Assembly (NCBI RefSeq): GCF_025996515.1
Contig: NZ_BLRH01000060.1
Span: 62,001 to 126,000, forward strand
Direction of reading: 5' to 3'
DNA: 64,000 bases
Source of the DNA: Rhizohabitans arisaemae
Lineage (GTDB): Bacteria > Actinomycetota > Actinomycetes > Streptosporangiales > Streptosporangiaceae
The notes beneath the pieces were generated by a model. It saw nothing but the letters and a program-made list of their open reading frames with translations, made no database searches and had not been told where the DNA came from. The position numbers and the translations under genes are program-made. Of the stretch, positions 8,099 to 17,008 are shown one piece after another. Each line of letters begins with the position of its first letter. Positions within the stretch are counted from its first letter, which is position 1.

Positions 8099-9793
8099 TC
8101 AGGTCAGGGAGTCCCGGAGATCACGCTTGAGGATCTTGCCGACGGCGTTCCTCGGGAGCGCCGCCACCACCTCCACCCGCTCGGGCAGCTTGTAGGAGGC
8201 GATCCCCCGCTCCCGGAGGAACCCGACCACGATCTCGGCGTTGAGCTGGGTGTCCGGCTTGGCGACCACGAACGCGCAGACCCGCTCCCCGAGCACCTCG
8301 TCCGGGTATCCGACACAGGCCGTCTCGGCCACGGCGGGGTGACCGGAGATCAGCGCCTCCAGCTCGGCGGGGGCGATGTTCACGCCGCCGCGGATGATGA
8401 GGTCCCCGGCGCGGTCGACGAAACGCAGGTACCGGCCGTCCGCGCCCGCGATCTCGAAGATGTCCCCCGTGACGAGGTACCCCTCGTCGTCGAAGGGGTC
8501 CGCGGCAGCGGTCCCCGGATAGTACCCGGCGAACACCGTCGGCCCGTCGATGTGCAGTTCGCCGGGGATCCCCGGCTCGACGATCCGCTCACCGGTCGCC
8601 GGATCGACCAGCTTGACGCGCATCGCGGCCAGGCTCCCCGGCCAGTCGCCCTTCCCCGCGTCGGGCCTGGGGAAGTATCGGGCCCGATCCGCGGGGTCCG
8701 GCATGTGGACCGGGTCGGACAGGAGCGCGACGCCCTCGTTGGAGCCGAAGAAGTTGATGATCGCGATACCGTGCCGCTCCTGCCAGCCGCGGACCATCGC
8801 GACCGGAAGCGGCGCCGAACCCGAGCCGATCCTGGTGAGCGAGGAGATGTCGGCCTTGGCGAGGATCTCCTCCCGGTGCAGCAGGAGCATCAGCAGCGGC
8901 GGCGGGGCCAGGGTGTAGGTCACCCGTTCCCTGGCGATCTGGGTCAGATAGACGGTCAGGTCGAACGGCTGATGCTGCACGAGGACGCACCCGGAGCGCA
9001 GCCAGGGCAGGAACACCCCGCCGATACCCGCCATGTTCACCATGGGGAACGGGTTGAGCACCACGTCGGCTTCGGTGAGGCCGGGCGCCGCCGTGCAGAT
9101 CGACTCCACGGCGAGCCAGTCGTGGTGGCACCGCGGCACCCCCTTGGGGGTGGCCTCGGTCCCGGAGGTCCAGCAGACCGTGACCAGGTCGGCCGGATCC
9201 CGCTCCGTCGCGGCGAGGTGACGCGTGAGCACCTCCGGGTCGGGTGCGACAAGGCCCAGGTCGACGACGTCGTCCGGGGCCTTGTCCACGACCCCCCAGG
9301 CGAGGACGGTCTCCAGGGCCGGGAGCCGCGGCCGGAGGTCTCGGACGAACTCGGCGCCCGCCCGGTCGGCGATCCGTACCGCGGTGACGAACGCCTTGAT
9401 CGGGGTGAGCGCGCCGAGCTGGGTGAGCTCGTACTCCCGGTACTGCACCGGGAAGGGTACGGCGACCGCGCCGATCCGGACGACCGCCAGGAAGGTCGCC
9501 GCGATCTCCACGCTGTTCGGCAGCTGGATCGCGACCAGGTCACCCTGACCGACGCCCTGCTCGAGGAGGACGCCCGCGACCCGGTCCACCTCGCGGTCGA
9601 GTTCGGCCCAGCTCAGCCGTTTGACCTCGCCGCCCATCAGGTCGGCCTTGTTGAGCGGGTCGACGACGGCAGGAGCGCCGGGGCGGGCGGCCACCTGGGC
9701 GCGGAGCAGGTCGTCGACGGTCTCCCCGGTCCACCACCCCTGCTCGATGTAGCGGGCGACACGGTCGGCGGGGTGCGACGGCGGGCGGGTCAT
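8099..9793 (-). CDS. AMP-forming acyl-CoA ligase / aryl-AMP ligase
   Basis: A 564-residue ANL-superfamily adenylating enzyme. It activates a carboxylic acid as acyl-AMP and usually transfers it to CoA or a carrier thiol. The adenylation P-loop TSGTEATPKG lies at about 209-218, the A5-like region is NFFGSNEGVA, the hinge region is YLVTGDIFE...DRAGDLIIRGG, and the C-terminal catalytic Lys is in NAVGKILKRDL. Overall architecture resembles 2,3-dihydroxybenzoate-AMP ligases and cyclohexanecarboxylate-type CoA ligases, so an aromatic or cyclic acid substrate is likely but not proven. I chose the ATG at 9793 (MTRPPSHPADR) over the upstream start at 9865, because residues before it look non-homologous. 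It lies downstream of and in the same direction as the HxlR regulator gene. Confidence 0.88.
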   Translation of the reverse strand: MTRPPSHPADRVARYIEQGWWTGETVDDLLRAQVAARPGAPAVVDPLNKADLMGGEVKRLSWAELDREVDRVAGVLLEQGVGQGDLVAIQLPNSVEIAATFLAVVRIGAVAVPFPVQYREYELTQLGALTPIKAFVTAVRIADRAGAEFVRDLRPRLPALETVLAWGVVDKAPDDVVDLGLVAPDPEVLTRHLAATERDPADLVTVCWTSGTEATPKGVPRCHHDWLAVESICTAAPGLTEADVVLNPFPMVNMAGIGGVFLPWLRSGCVLVQHQPFDLTVYLTQIARERVTYTLAPPPLLMLLLHREEILAKADISSLTRIGSGSAPLPVAMVRGWQERHGIAIINFFGSNEGVALLSDPVHMPDPADRARYFPRPDAGKGDWPGSLAAMRVKLVDPATGERIVEPGIPGELHIDGPTVFAGYYPGTAAADPFDDEGYLVTGDIFEIAGADGRYLRFVDRAGDLIIRGGVNIAPAELEALISGHPAVAETACVGYPDEVLGERVCAFVVAKPDTQLNAEIVVGFLRERGIASYKLPERVEVVAALPRNAVGKILKRDLRDSLT

Positions 9794-9898
9794 CGCGCGG
9801 CTCCAGGGGGTGAGGCGGTCCGGTGGCCTTACGGCCGGTCGAGGTGGACTTGCTCGCAGTGACACTATGAACGGCGTCGTCGATGGTCAATGATTTCG

Positions 9899-10864
9899 TC
9901 AAATTTCTTGATCTATGATGAAGTGCACCTCTTGCCGCTCGATCGGCACCGCGCAGACCGAGCACTGCAGCACCGGGGCCAGCACGGTGCCGCAGTCCTT
10001 GTGCACGATCTCCAGCCCCGACCCCTCGGGTGCGGGCAGCCAGCGCTGGGCCCAGTCCACCAGCAGCGCGAAGACGTCGAAGAAGGCCGTACCCCGCTCG
10101 GTCAGGCGGTAGACCGCGCGTCCGGATCCGGCGTCGTCGACGGACTCGAACACCCCGAGCTCGCAGAACCGGTGGAGCCGGTCCGCCAGGACGGTCGGCG
10201 CGATCCCGAGTTCCCCCAGGAAGTCGGTGAACCGGCAGACCCCCAGGAAGGCGGCGGCGAGCGTGGTGGTGCTCCACCGGTTTCCGATGATCTCCATCGA
10301 GTCCGGGCAGTACGCGAGCAGGTCGGTCCGGATCTCGGTGGGGACGGTCCGCCGGTGGTGCCGACGGGCGCCCAGCGCGGCGAACGAGGCGAACGGGCCG
10401 CGGTCGATCCGCACCCGGTCGGCGACGACCGCCTGGTGGCAGGTGCCGCAGGCGAGGTACGGATGGGTCGGCTCGCCGCAGATCCGGTGGTGCAGGACCG
10501 GCAGCGGCCCGAGCCCCGTGCGATCCGCCCAGTCCCGCTCCCAGATGGAGATGGCCACCAGGATGATCCACAGCTCCAGGCCCCGCTCGGTCAGCCGGTA
10601 CTCGAACCGGGTCCGCCCGTTGCGGTACGCGGCGGTGGTGAGGATGCCGTTGCGCACCAGCTCCTTGAGCCGGCTGGAGAGCACCGACTCGGAGATGCCG
10701 AGTTCGTCGCGCCATCCGGCGAAGGTCCGGATACGCAGGAGGAAGGCGCGCTGCAGGATGAGCAGATTCCAGCGATCGTTCAGGAGGAGCAGTGCCTGGC
10801 CGAGCGCGCTGAGGCCGCGCTGGTCCCCGGCTTTCGCGACGTCCACGCCGCAGTCCGCCCTCAT
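9899..10864 (-). CDS. Tandem double HxlR-family transcriptional regulator
   Basis: A 321-residue protein built from two HxlR-type winged-helix modules. Module 1 (about 20-146) has NDRWNLLILQRAFL, a recognition region ESVLSSRLKELV and the wing RFEYRLTERGLEL, and ends with a His-x3-Cys-Gly...Cys-x2-Cys cluster (Cys129, Cys139, Cys142). Module 2 (about 183-305) repeats the plan with IGNRWSTTTLAAAF, APTVLADRLHRF, YRLTERGTAFF, and another His-x2-Cys-Gly...Cys-x2-Cys cluster (Cys291, Cys301, Cys304). Single HxlR proteins are about 110-130 residues and act as dimers; this looks like a covalent dimer, perhaps metal-binding or redox-sensing. It is divergent from the oxygenase at 11064 and upstream of the CoA ligase, so it probably controls both. 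Confidence 0.88.
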   Translation of the reverse strand: MRADCGVDVAKAGDQRGLSALGQALLLLNDRWNLLILQRAFLLRIRTFAGWRDELGISESVLSSRLKELVRNGILTTAAYRNGRTRFEYRLTERGLELWIILVAISIWERDWADRTGLGPLPVLHHRICGEPTHPYLACGTCHQAVVADRVRIDRGPFASFAALGARRHHRRTVPTEIRTDLLAYCPDSMEIIGNRWSTTTLAAAFLGVCRFTDFLGELGIAPTVLADRLHRFCELGVFESVDDAGSGRAVYRLTERGTAFFDVFALLVDWAQRWLPAPEGSGLEIVHKDCGTVLAPVLQCSVCAVPIERQEVHFIIDQEI

Positions 10865-11063
10865 GTCCGAATTTGTCCTTTCTTCGATCCGCGTGACTCC
10901 CTTAGGCGGGCAAACGACGAAGATGTACGGCCACGACGGCCGTCGACACTGAGATTAGGGGAATTCTTCTCTTTATGCGGTCCGCCAAACCCATGCATAG
11001 CCTCGGACATTGCGCGCTGACTTCTTTTATCGTAGCTTTCATGATATTGAGAGGAGTTATCGG

Positions 11064-12545
11064 ATGACGACTGAGCGGCCGGTGGCGATCGCCCAGGTCA
11101 TGGACGAGTCCGGCGAGCCCAACCCCTACCTGCTCGGTGTCTACGCGCCCGTCCAGGACGAGATCAGCGCTTCAGATCTGGAGACCGTCGGCGAGATCCC
11201 CCGCGATCTTAACGGGGTTTATTTACGCAACGGACCAAATGCCCGATTTCCGATGCGGGGCCGATACCACTGGTTCGACGGGGACGGCATGCTCCACGCC
11301 GTGCATTTCGAGGACGGCCGGGCCCGTTATCAAAACCGGTTTGTCCGGACCAGGGCAGTTACGGCCGAATCGGCGGCCGGACGTGCCCTCTGGGCCGGGG
11401 TCATGGAAAACCCGCGTGCCAACCCTCCCGGCAACTCCCGCGGGCTCCCCTTCAAAGACACCGCGAACACCGATGTCGTCTTCCACCGGGGCAAGGTCCT
11501 CGCCACCTGGTATCTGTGCGGAACGCCGTACGCCGTCGATCCGCTCTCCCTGGAGACCATCGGCGCCGAAGACTTCCTCGGCACCCTCACCGGAGACCTC
11601 TCCGCCCACCCCAAGGCCGACGAAACCACCGGAGAGCTCTTCTGGTTCGACTACGGCGCCCGCCGGCCGTACCTGCGCTACGGCGTCGTCGGGCCCGGCG
11701 GTACGGTCGAGCACCTCGTCGAGCCGGACCTGCCCGGCCCACGCCTCCCGCACGATATGGCGATCACCGAGAACCACGCAGTCCTCATGGACCTCCCCCT
11801 CTACCAGGACCCCGAGGCGGCACGGCACGGGCGGTACAAACTCACCTTCAACCGCGAACTGCCCGCCCGGTTCGGGGTGATACCCCGGCGAGGCGCGGCC
11901 CACGAAATCCGGTGGTTCGACGCCAAACCCTGCTACATCTACCACGTCGTCAACGCCTGGGAGGCCCCCGGCCCCACCGGGGAGACCGAGATCGTCATGG
12001 ACGTCTGCCGGGTCTCCCGGCCCGCCCCCTCCGGATCCGGGAACCCCCTCTCCCGCATGCTCTCCTACCTCAAGCTCGACGCCCGGATGTACCGGTACCG
12101 CTTCAACCTGGCCACCGGCCGGACCGCGGAAGGCCCCGTGGACGGCGACCACAACACCGAGTTCCCCTCGATCGACACACGCCGGACCGGCCGCCCCACC
12201 CGCTACGCCTACAACGTCGCCGTCAAGCGGTCCGCGACCAATCTCTTCGACGGCCTGCACCGGTTCGACAACCTCACCGGCGCCGTGCAGACTCATCGCT
12301 TCGGCGAACACCGGTACGGAAGCGAGGCCCCGTTCGCCCCGCGGGACGGCGGGACCGAGGAGGACGACGGCTACCTGATCACCTTCGTCGTCGACGAACG
12401 GGAAGGGAGATCCGAGGTGCAGATCCTGCACGCCGCCGACCTCGCCGCCGGTCCCGTGGCACGGGTGCTCCTCCCGGTCCGGGTCCCGCTCGGCTTCCAC
12501 GCCACCTGGATCCGCCGCGACCAGCTGACCGGGAGCCGCCCGTGA
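11064..12545 (+). CDS. Carotenoid/stilbene cleavage oxygenase (RPE65/CCO family)
   Basis: A 493-residue non-haem iron oxygenase of the carotenoid cleavage / lignostilbene dioxygenase family, which cuts a C=C double bond with O2 to give two carbonyl products. The four iron-ligand histidines can be placed: about His182 (LSAHPKAD), His230 (LPHDMAI), His294 (YIYHVVNAWE) and His479 (GFHATW). Other family motifs include YLRNGPN and HWFDGDGMLH near the N terminus. I chose the ATG at 11064 because a GAGAGGAG ribosome site sits just upstream; the in-frame start at 11010 lacks one. The neighbouring acyl-CoA ligase, LLM oxidoreductase and thioesterase suggest catabolism of an aromatic alkene rather than of carotenoids, but substrate class cannot be told from sequence alone. 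Confidence 0.92.
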   Translation: MTTERPVAIAQVMDESGEPNPYLLGVYAPVQDEISASDLETVGEIPRDLNGVYLRNGPNARFPMRGRYHWFDGDGMLHAVHFEDGRARYQNRFVRTRAVTAESAAGRALWAGVMENPRANPPGNSRGLPFKDTANTDVVFHRGKVLATWYLCGTPYAVDPLSLETIGAEDFLGTLTGDLSAHPKADETTGELFWFDYGARRPYLRYGVVGPGGTVEHLVEPDLPGPRLPHDMAITENHAVLMDLPLYQDPEAARHGRYKLTFNRELPARFGVIPRRGAAHEIRWFDAKPCYIYHVVNAWEAPGPTGETEIVMDVCRVSRPAPSGSGNPLSRMLSYLKLDARMYRYRFNLATGRTAEGPVDGDHNTEFPSIDTRRTGRPTRYAYNVAVKRSATNLFDGLHRFDNLTGAVQTHRFGEHRYGSEAPFAPRDGGTEEDDGYLITFVVDEREGRSEVQILHAADLAAGPVARVLLPVRVPLGFHATWIRRDQLTGSRP

Positions 12546-12582
12546 CGGGGTCAGCGGTCCGGTACGGCGATTCGGAGCGCGT

Positions 12583-13596
12583 GTGACCTCGGTGGGCGTT
12601 TCGCTGGGGCTGTGGGGCGACCGCCCGGCCGGCGAGGCGCTGACCACCGCGACCGCCGCCGACGACCTGGGCTATCCCGAGCTCTGGATCGGGGAGATGG
12701 CGACCTACGACGCCTTCGCCCTCGCCACCTCGATCGGGCTCCGCACCCGGCGGATCGCCCTCACCGTCGGCCCCCTCCCCGTGGCCGTACGGGACCCCAT
12801 GATGATCGCGATGGGAGCCGCCTCGGTCGCCGACCTCACCGGCAGGCCCGTCGGCGTCGCGGTGGGGACCTCCAGCCCGGTCGTCGTCCAGGACTGGCAC
12901 GGCCGGCCCCGGGTCCGGGGCGACCTGGCGCTCCGGGAGTCGGTCCAGGCGCTCCGCCCCCTGCTCGCCGGGGAGAAGGCCGCCGTCGACGGGCGGATCC
13001 TGCGAACCCGCGGCTACCGGCTGCGCCTCGCCGCACCCCGGTCCCCGATCACCGTCGCCGCCTTCGGGCCGTCCGCCGTCGCCGTCGCCGCCGAACTCGC
13101 CGACCGGATGGTGCTCAACCTGGTCACCCCCGACTCGGCCGCGCGGCTGGTCGCGCTCATGCGGGACCGGACGCCCCCCGGCCGTACCGCCCCGAAGGTC
13201 GCGGTCTGGGTGAGCGCCGCGGTCGACCCGGACGCCGAGGCGGTCGAACGGGTCCGCAGAGCCGTCGTCGGCTATCTCGCCGCGCCCGGATACGCGGAGG
13301 CGTTCGCCGAGGCGGGCTTCGCCGACGTGGTGGCGTACGCCCGAGGCCGTCCCCACCCCCGGGAGCTCCTCGCCGCGATCCCCACCGCGCTGGTGGAGTC
13401 CGTCGCGCTCCTCGGCGACGCGGAGCGGATCCGGCGCCGAATCGCCGAGTACGCCGCGGCGGGCGTGGACGAGATCGCCCTGCTCCCGGTCTGCACCGAC
13501 GCCGACCCCGGCGGGGCGGGCACCCTGCGCGCGCTGGCCGGCCCGGTCGAGCGGAAACCGGCGGGTCCGCGGCAGGGCGTAGAGTGCCGATCATGA
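12583..13596 (+). CDS. LLM-class (F420-dependent-type) oxidoreductase
   Basis: A 337-residue TIM-barrel protein of the bacterial luciferase-like monooxygenase family. The N-terminal GVSLGLWG strand, the DLGYPELWIGEM segment and the RIALTVGPLPVAVRDP segment are typical of F420-dependent members, with a C-terminal region VALLGDAERIRRRIAEYAAAGVDEI typical of reductases and dehydrogenases. It starts at GTG 12583, 37 bp after the oxygenase gene, and overlaps the thioesterase gene by ATGA, so the three are probably one operon. It could oxidize or reduce a product of the oxygenase step. The cofactor (F420 versus FMN) is inferred from family resemblance only. Confidence 0.82.
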   Translation: MTSVGVSLGLWGDRPAGEALTTATAADDLGYPELWIGEMATYDAFALATSIGLRTRRIALTVGPLPVAVRDPMMIAMGAASVADLTGRPVGVAVGTSSPVVVQDWHGRPRVRGDLALRESVQALRPLLAGEKAAVDGRILRTRGYRLRLAAPRSPITVAAFGPSAVAVAAELADRMVLNLVTPDSAARLVALMRDRTPPGRTAPKVAVWVSAAVDPDAEAVERVRRAVVGYLAAPGYAEAFAEAGFADVVAYARGRPHPRELLAAIPTALVESVALLGDAERIRRRIAEYAAAGVDEIALLPVCTDADPGGAGTLRALAGPVERKPAGPRQGVECRS

Positions 13597-13973
13597 CAGT
13601 CGCCCCCGGCCTGCGCGCCGAGGTTCAGATCACCGTCGAGGCGAGCGACACCGCGATCGCGGTGGGGAGCGGGGACGTCCCCGTCCTCGGGACACCCCGC
13701 CTCCTCGCCCTCGCCGAGCAGGCCACCGTGCGCGCCGTCGAAGGACTGCTGCCGCCGGGGACGACCTCGGTCGGCACCTCCGTCGCCCTGGAACATCGCG
13801 CCGCGAGCCCGATCGGGGCCACGGTGGACGTCACCGCCGAGCTGATCGACGTGGACGGGCGGCGGCTCGTCTTCACCGTGACCGCCCTGGACGGCGACAC
13901 CGTCGCCGGGACGGGGCGGATCGAACGCCTCGTCGTCGACCGGGACCGCTTCCTGGCCAGGCTCGCGCGCTAG
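13593..13973 (+). CDS. Hot-dog thioesterase, FlK-like
   Basis: A 126-residue single hot-dog domain protein, starting at ATG 13593 in an ATGA overlap with the LLM gene. The segment LLALAEQATVRAVEGLLP followed by TSVGTSVALEHRA matches the pattern of fluoroacetyl-CoA thioesterase-like proteins: Glu42, Thr at 58-62 and His68 are candidates for the catalytic set. Such enzymes hydrolyse acyl-CoA thioesters and often clear toxic or dead-end CoA esters. Here it may release CoA from a product of the adjacent CoA ligase. The gene ends four bases past the convergent biotin carrier gene's stop, so the two tails overlap. Confidence 0.8.
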   Translation: MTVAPGLRAEVQITVEASDTAIAVGSGDVPVLGTPRLLALAEQATVRAVEGLLPPGTTSVGTSVALEHRAASPIGATVDVTAELIDVDGRRLVFTVTALDGDTVAGTGRIERLVVDRDRFLARLAR

Positions 13974-14188
13974 ACGTGGTCGATGACGGCGATCAGGTCG
14001 CCCTCCTGGACGACGTCGCCCTCGGCGACCTCGATCTTGGAGACGACCCCGGGTTCCTCGGTGACCACCGGGATCTCCATCTTCATCGACTCCAAGATGA
14101 TCAGCACGTCGTTGCCGCCGACGACGTCCCCCTCCGCCACGACGACCTCCAAGACGCTGCCCACCATCTCCGCATGGACCTCCGCCAC
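13970..14188 (-). CDS. Biotin/lipoyl carrier domain protein
   Basis: A 72-residue stand-alone biotinyl domain. The ESMKME motif carries the acceptor Lys (about residue 36), flanked by GDVVGGNDVLIILESMKM and a second half GDVVQEGDLIAVID typical of the beta-barrel fold. Actinobacteria have a family of such about 71-residue carriers beginning with AE(I/V)xAEMV, acting with acyl-CoA carboxylases. I chose GTG 14188 since it gives this family N terminus and has AGGAGG about 10 bases upstream; the longer frame up to 14278 adds a non-homologous Arg-rich stretch. No carboxylase subunits are adjacent, so it probably serves enzymes encoded elsewhere. Confidence 0.85.
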   Translation of the reverse strand: MAEVHAEMVGSVLEVVVAEGDVVGGNDVLIILESMKMEIPVVTEEPGVVSKIEVAEGDVVQEGDLIAVIDHV

Positions 14189-14285
14189 CGCCGACTCCCC
14201 TCCTGCGCGACCGGCACTCCGCCGGTAGGACCGAGATTCGATCACAATCTCACCCGGGAGACGAGCCCCGGGCCGCAACCCGCGG

Positions 14286-15563
14286 CTAGGCCCTGAATCC
14301 GCGGTCGACCACCCGGGTCATCGCCTCGACGGCCCGGGCGTCGTACTCGCTCCCGGAGTCGAGCCGCATCCGATCCAGCGCGGCCGCCGCCCGGTCCCGG
14401 TCGGTGGAACCCCCGACCAGGTCGTCGTAGGCGTTCGCGGCCTTGATGACGCGGCTCGCCAGCGGTGGCCCCTCGTGCGGGGAGTCGCACTGCCTGCGGA
14501 CGATCTCCGCCACCCGATCCAGGACCCCGGTCTTGCTGATGACCTCGGCACCCAGCTCGGCGATTCTGCGGGCCTGATCCCGATCCGTGAGCACCGTCGC
14601 ACCGCCCGGGATCGGGTCGCGGAGCGAGAGCTGGCCGATGTCGTGCATCAACGCCGCGTACTCCAGGTCCAGCAGCTCCGGCTCGGCCAGCCCCAGCTCC
14701 CGGCCGACCGCGACCGCCAGCCGGCTCACCCGCAGCGAATGCCCCTGCTCGACGTACCCGCCCACCTCGGTCACCCGGGAGAGCGCCCGGACCGTCTGCA
14801 GATAGGTCGACCGGATCTGGGCGTACTTGCGGAACGCCACCTGCGAGACGAGCAGCGGCGCCGCGAACACCAGCAGGGCGGCCATGTCCATGCTGTGCGA
14901 GCCGAGGGCCAGCAGAATCCCCGACGCGCCCACCGCGGTGCCGAGCGGGGCGGCGTTGCGCAGCTCGTCCCGGGCCGCGACCCCGAAAGAGGTGCGAACC
15001 TGCTCGGCCCGGAGCAGCGCGGCGATGCCGGTGTCGATCAGGACGGCGAAGACCACCAGCGCCGACATCATCCCGAGCGGGATCCACCACGAGTCCCCGG
15101 GCGAGCCGATCATGCCGGCCAGGTTGTCCGCCACCGGCCGGTAGGCGAAGGCCACCATGGCGCCGGAGAGCAGCCGCCGGGACATCGCGTCCAGCCGGGG
15201 CGGCCGGTTCACCGCCAGATGCGGCAGCGCTCCGGCGATCATCCCCACCGACATGACCGCGACGACCTGAAGCGCCGAGTGGTCCACCCGGATCCCGCCG
15301 ACGTCGATCAGGAGCGTGTAGCCGAACGCGGCCGCGGTCGAGATCGGGGCGACCTCCCGGTTGCCGGGCATCGTCAGCCGGGCGAGCTCCCCCACCGCGA
15401 TCAAGGCGCCGAAGCCGACGGCCACGTGCGAGTCCGCCAGGCCGACCACGGCCGTGTGCGCGATGGCCGCGACCACCAGCATGCCGGCCGCCGCGATCAA
15501 CAGCAGCTGGCCGGAGTCCAGGGACTGCCACGCCGACCGTCTCTCCGCCACCATGGGGTTCAT
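14286..15563 (-). CDS. Membrane HD-domain protein, GYP motif missing
   Basis: A 425-residue protein with an N-terminal hydrophobic region of about six or seven helices (roughly 15-240) and a C-terminal HD domain (about 260-425). The HD pair is in YAALMHDIGQLSL and an early His is in GHSLRVSRLAVAVGREL. Where canonical HD-GYP enzymes have HHExxDGxGYP, this protein reads RRQCDSPHEGPPLASR, so the c-di-GMP-recognition motif is absent. It may have lost c-di-GMP phosphodiesterase activity or act on another nucleotide. The ATG at 15563 has an AGGAG site; the longer frame to 15713 lies in the upstream gene's tail. It follows a closely related HD-GYP gene, so the pair may be a duplication with one partner degenerating. 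Confidence 0.8.
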   Translation of the reverse strand: MNPMVAERRSAWQSLDSGQLLLIAAAGMLVVAAIAHTAVVGLADSHVAVGFGALIAVGELARLTMPGNREVAPISTAAAFGYTLLIDVGGIRVDHSALQVVAVMSVGMIAGALPHLAVNRPPRLDAMSRRLLSGAMVAFAYRPVADNLAGMIGSPGDSWWIPLGMMSALVVFAVLIDTGIAALLRAEQVRTSFGVAARDELRNAAPLGTAVGASGILLALGSHSMDMAALLVFAAPLLVSQVAFRKYAQIRSTYLQTVRALSRVTEVGGYVEQGHSLRVSRLAVAVGRELGLAEPELLDLEYAALMHDIGQLSLRDPIPGGATVLTDRDQARRIAELGAEVISKTGVLDRVAEIVRRQCDSPHEGPPLASRVIKAANAYDDLVGGSTDRDRAAAALDRMRLDSGSEYDARAVEAMTRVVDRGFRA

Positions 15564-15613
15564 CGCTTGAGTTCTCCTGACAGTCTTCGCCCGGTGCGCG
15601 GGCGCACCGGCGG

Positions 15614-16945
15614 CTACCGCTCCGAGACCACCTGGATGGGCATGGTCGGGTCGTCGTGGTCCTTGGTCACCACATCGTCCTCGGGCGGCGGGACGGGCTT
15701 GGAGGTCTGCCACCCCTCACGCGTCACCGCCTTGATGAACGCGGCGACCATCTCGGGGTCGAACTGGGTGCCCGAGCCCTTGCGAAGCTCGTCGATGGCC
15801 ACCGGCACCGGACGGGCGCCCCGGTAGGAACGGTCCGAGGTCATCGAGTCGAACGCGTCGGCGACCGCGATGACCCGGGCGAACTCGGGGATCTCCAGCC
15901 CGGCCAGCCCCATCGGATAGCCGCGGCCGTCCATCTTCTCGTGGTGGTGCATGATCCCGGCGTACGCCTCGTCCAGGAAGTCGATGCCCTTGACGATCTC
16001 CAGCCCCCGCATGGGGTGCAACTGGATGGCGGCGAACTCCTCCTCGGTCAGATCCCCGGACTTCTGCAGCACCTTGGTGGGGACGCCGAGTTTGCCGACG
16101 TCGTGCAGCATGCCCGCGTACCGGATGGCGCTGAGCCGCTCCGGCCCCATGCCGATCTCCCGGGCGATCATCACCGACGCCTTGGACACCCGTTCGCTGT
16201 GCCCGCGCGTGTAGAAGTCCTTGGTCTCGACCGCCTGGCAGAGCGCCGCGATCGTGGCGTCGTAGGCGCGCTGCTGCGCGTGGTACTGCCCGAACGCCCA
16301 GCGGGCGACGAAGAGGGGGAGCAGCACCAACGCGGCGGAGATGGAGTGCACCGTCGCCCAGAGTCCGGCGATCAGCAGGCCGAACGTGGCGTACCCCAGG
16401 TAGGAGATGAAGAACTGGGCCAGGCCCCAGCGGCGGAGCTGCCCGGTCTGCACGTCGCCGGTCAGCCGGAGCAGCAGCCCCATCATGAGGACGTTGAGCA
16501 GCACGTAGGTCGCGGCCGCGGCGGCGAACGGACCGATCAGGTCCGCGAAGTGGGAGGGGTCGTCGGGGACCCCGGTCTCGCCGCCGAGTTCGGCGTACAC
16601 CCATCCTGAGGCGTAGCCGCAGAGCGTGAACTGGGCTCCGTTGTAGAGCCGTTTCACCAGCGGCAGACCGGGCCGGACACTGAGCAGCGCGATCGCCCCG
16701 ACCAGCGCCGCACCCTCCGCGCCGAGCAGGATCACCGCGGCCAGGCCCGCGGAGAAACTCAGCGAGACGGCGGCGTTCTGCACGTTGAGGAGGGTCGGCA
16801 CGGACTCGCAGACCAGGAAGAGGAGCGCGAGCACCACCAGGGCGGGCCACTCCTGTGGCTCGATGCCACCACGGGCGATGACCAGCCCTGCTGCCACGAC
16901 GAGAACGATGAGATACAGCCGGGCGGGCCACGGCAGTCCACGCAT
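15614..16945 (-). CDS. Membrane-anchored HD-GYP phosphodiesterase
   Basis: A 443-residue protein with an N-terminal membrane region of about seven hydrophobic helices (5-225, MASE-like) and a C-terminal HD-GYP domain (about 230-410). All hallmark residues are visible: GHSERVSKASVMIA, MLHDVGKLGVP, HPMRG, HHEKMDGRGYPMGL and VIAVADAFDSMTSDR. HD-GYP proteins hydrolyse c-di-GMP to GMP. A GAGGGGG ribosome site precedes the ATG at 16945. The next gene (start 15563) encodes a paralogue lacking the GYP motif, and the two share the same membrane layout, so they may dimerize. No diguanylate cyclase is nearby. Confidence 0.9.
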   Translation of the reverse strand: MRGLPWPARLYLIVLVVAAGLVIARGGIEPQEWPALVVLALLFLVCESVPTLLNVQNAAVSLSFSAGLAAVILLGAEGAALVGAIALLSVRPGLPLVKRLYNGAQFTLCGYASGWVYAELGGETGVPDDPSHFADLIGPFAAAAATYVLLNVLMMGLLLRLTGDVQTGQLRRWGLAQFFISYLGYATFGLLIAGLWATVHSISAALVLLPLFVARWAFGQYHAQQRAYDATIAALCQAVETKDFYTRGHSERVSKASVMIAREIGMGPERLSAIRYAGMLHDVGKLGVPTKVLQKSGDLTEEEFAAIQLHPMRGLEIVKGIDFLDEAYAGIMHHHEKMDGRGYPMGLAGLEIPEFARVIAVADAFDSMTSDRSYRGARPVPVAIDELRKGSGTQFDPEMVAAFIKAVTREGWQTSKPVPPPEDDVVTKDHDDPTMPIQVVSER

Positions 16946-17008
16946 TGCGGCCCCCTCGCGAGGTCTCGGCCCCGTTTCCGGGGGCAGCCGAGGTTTCTTA
17001 CAGCACGC

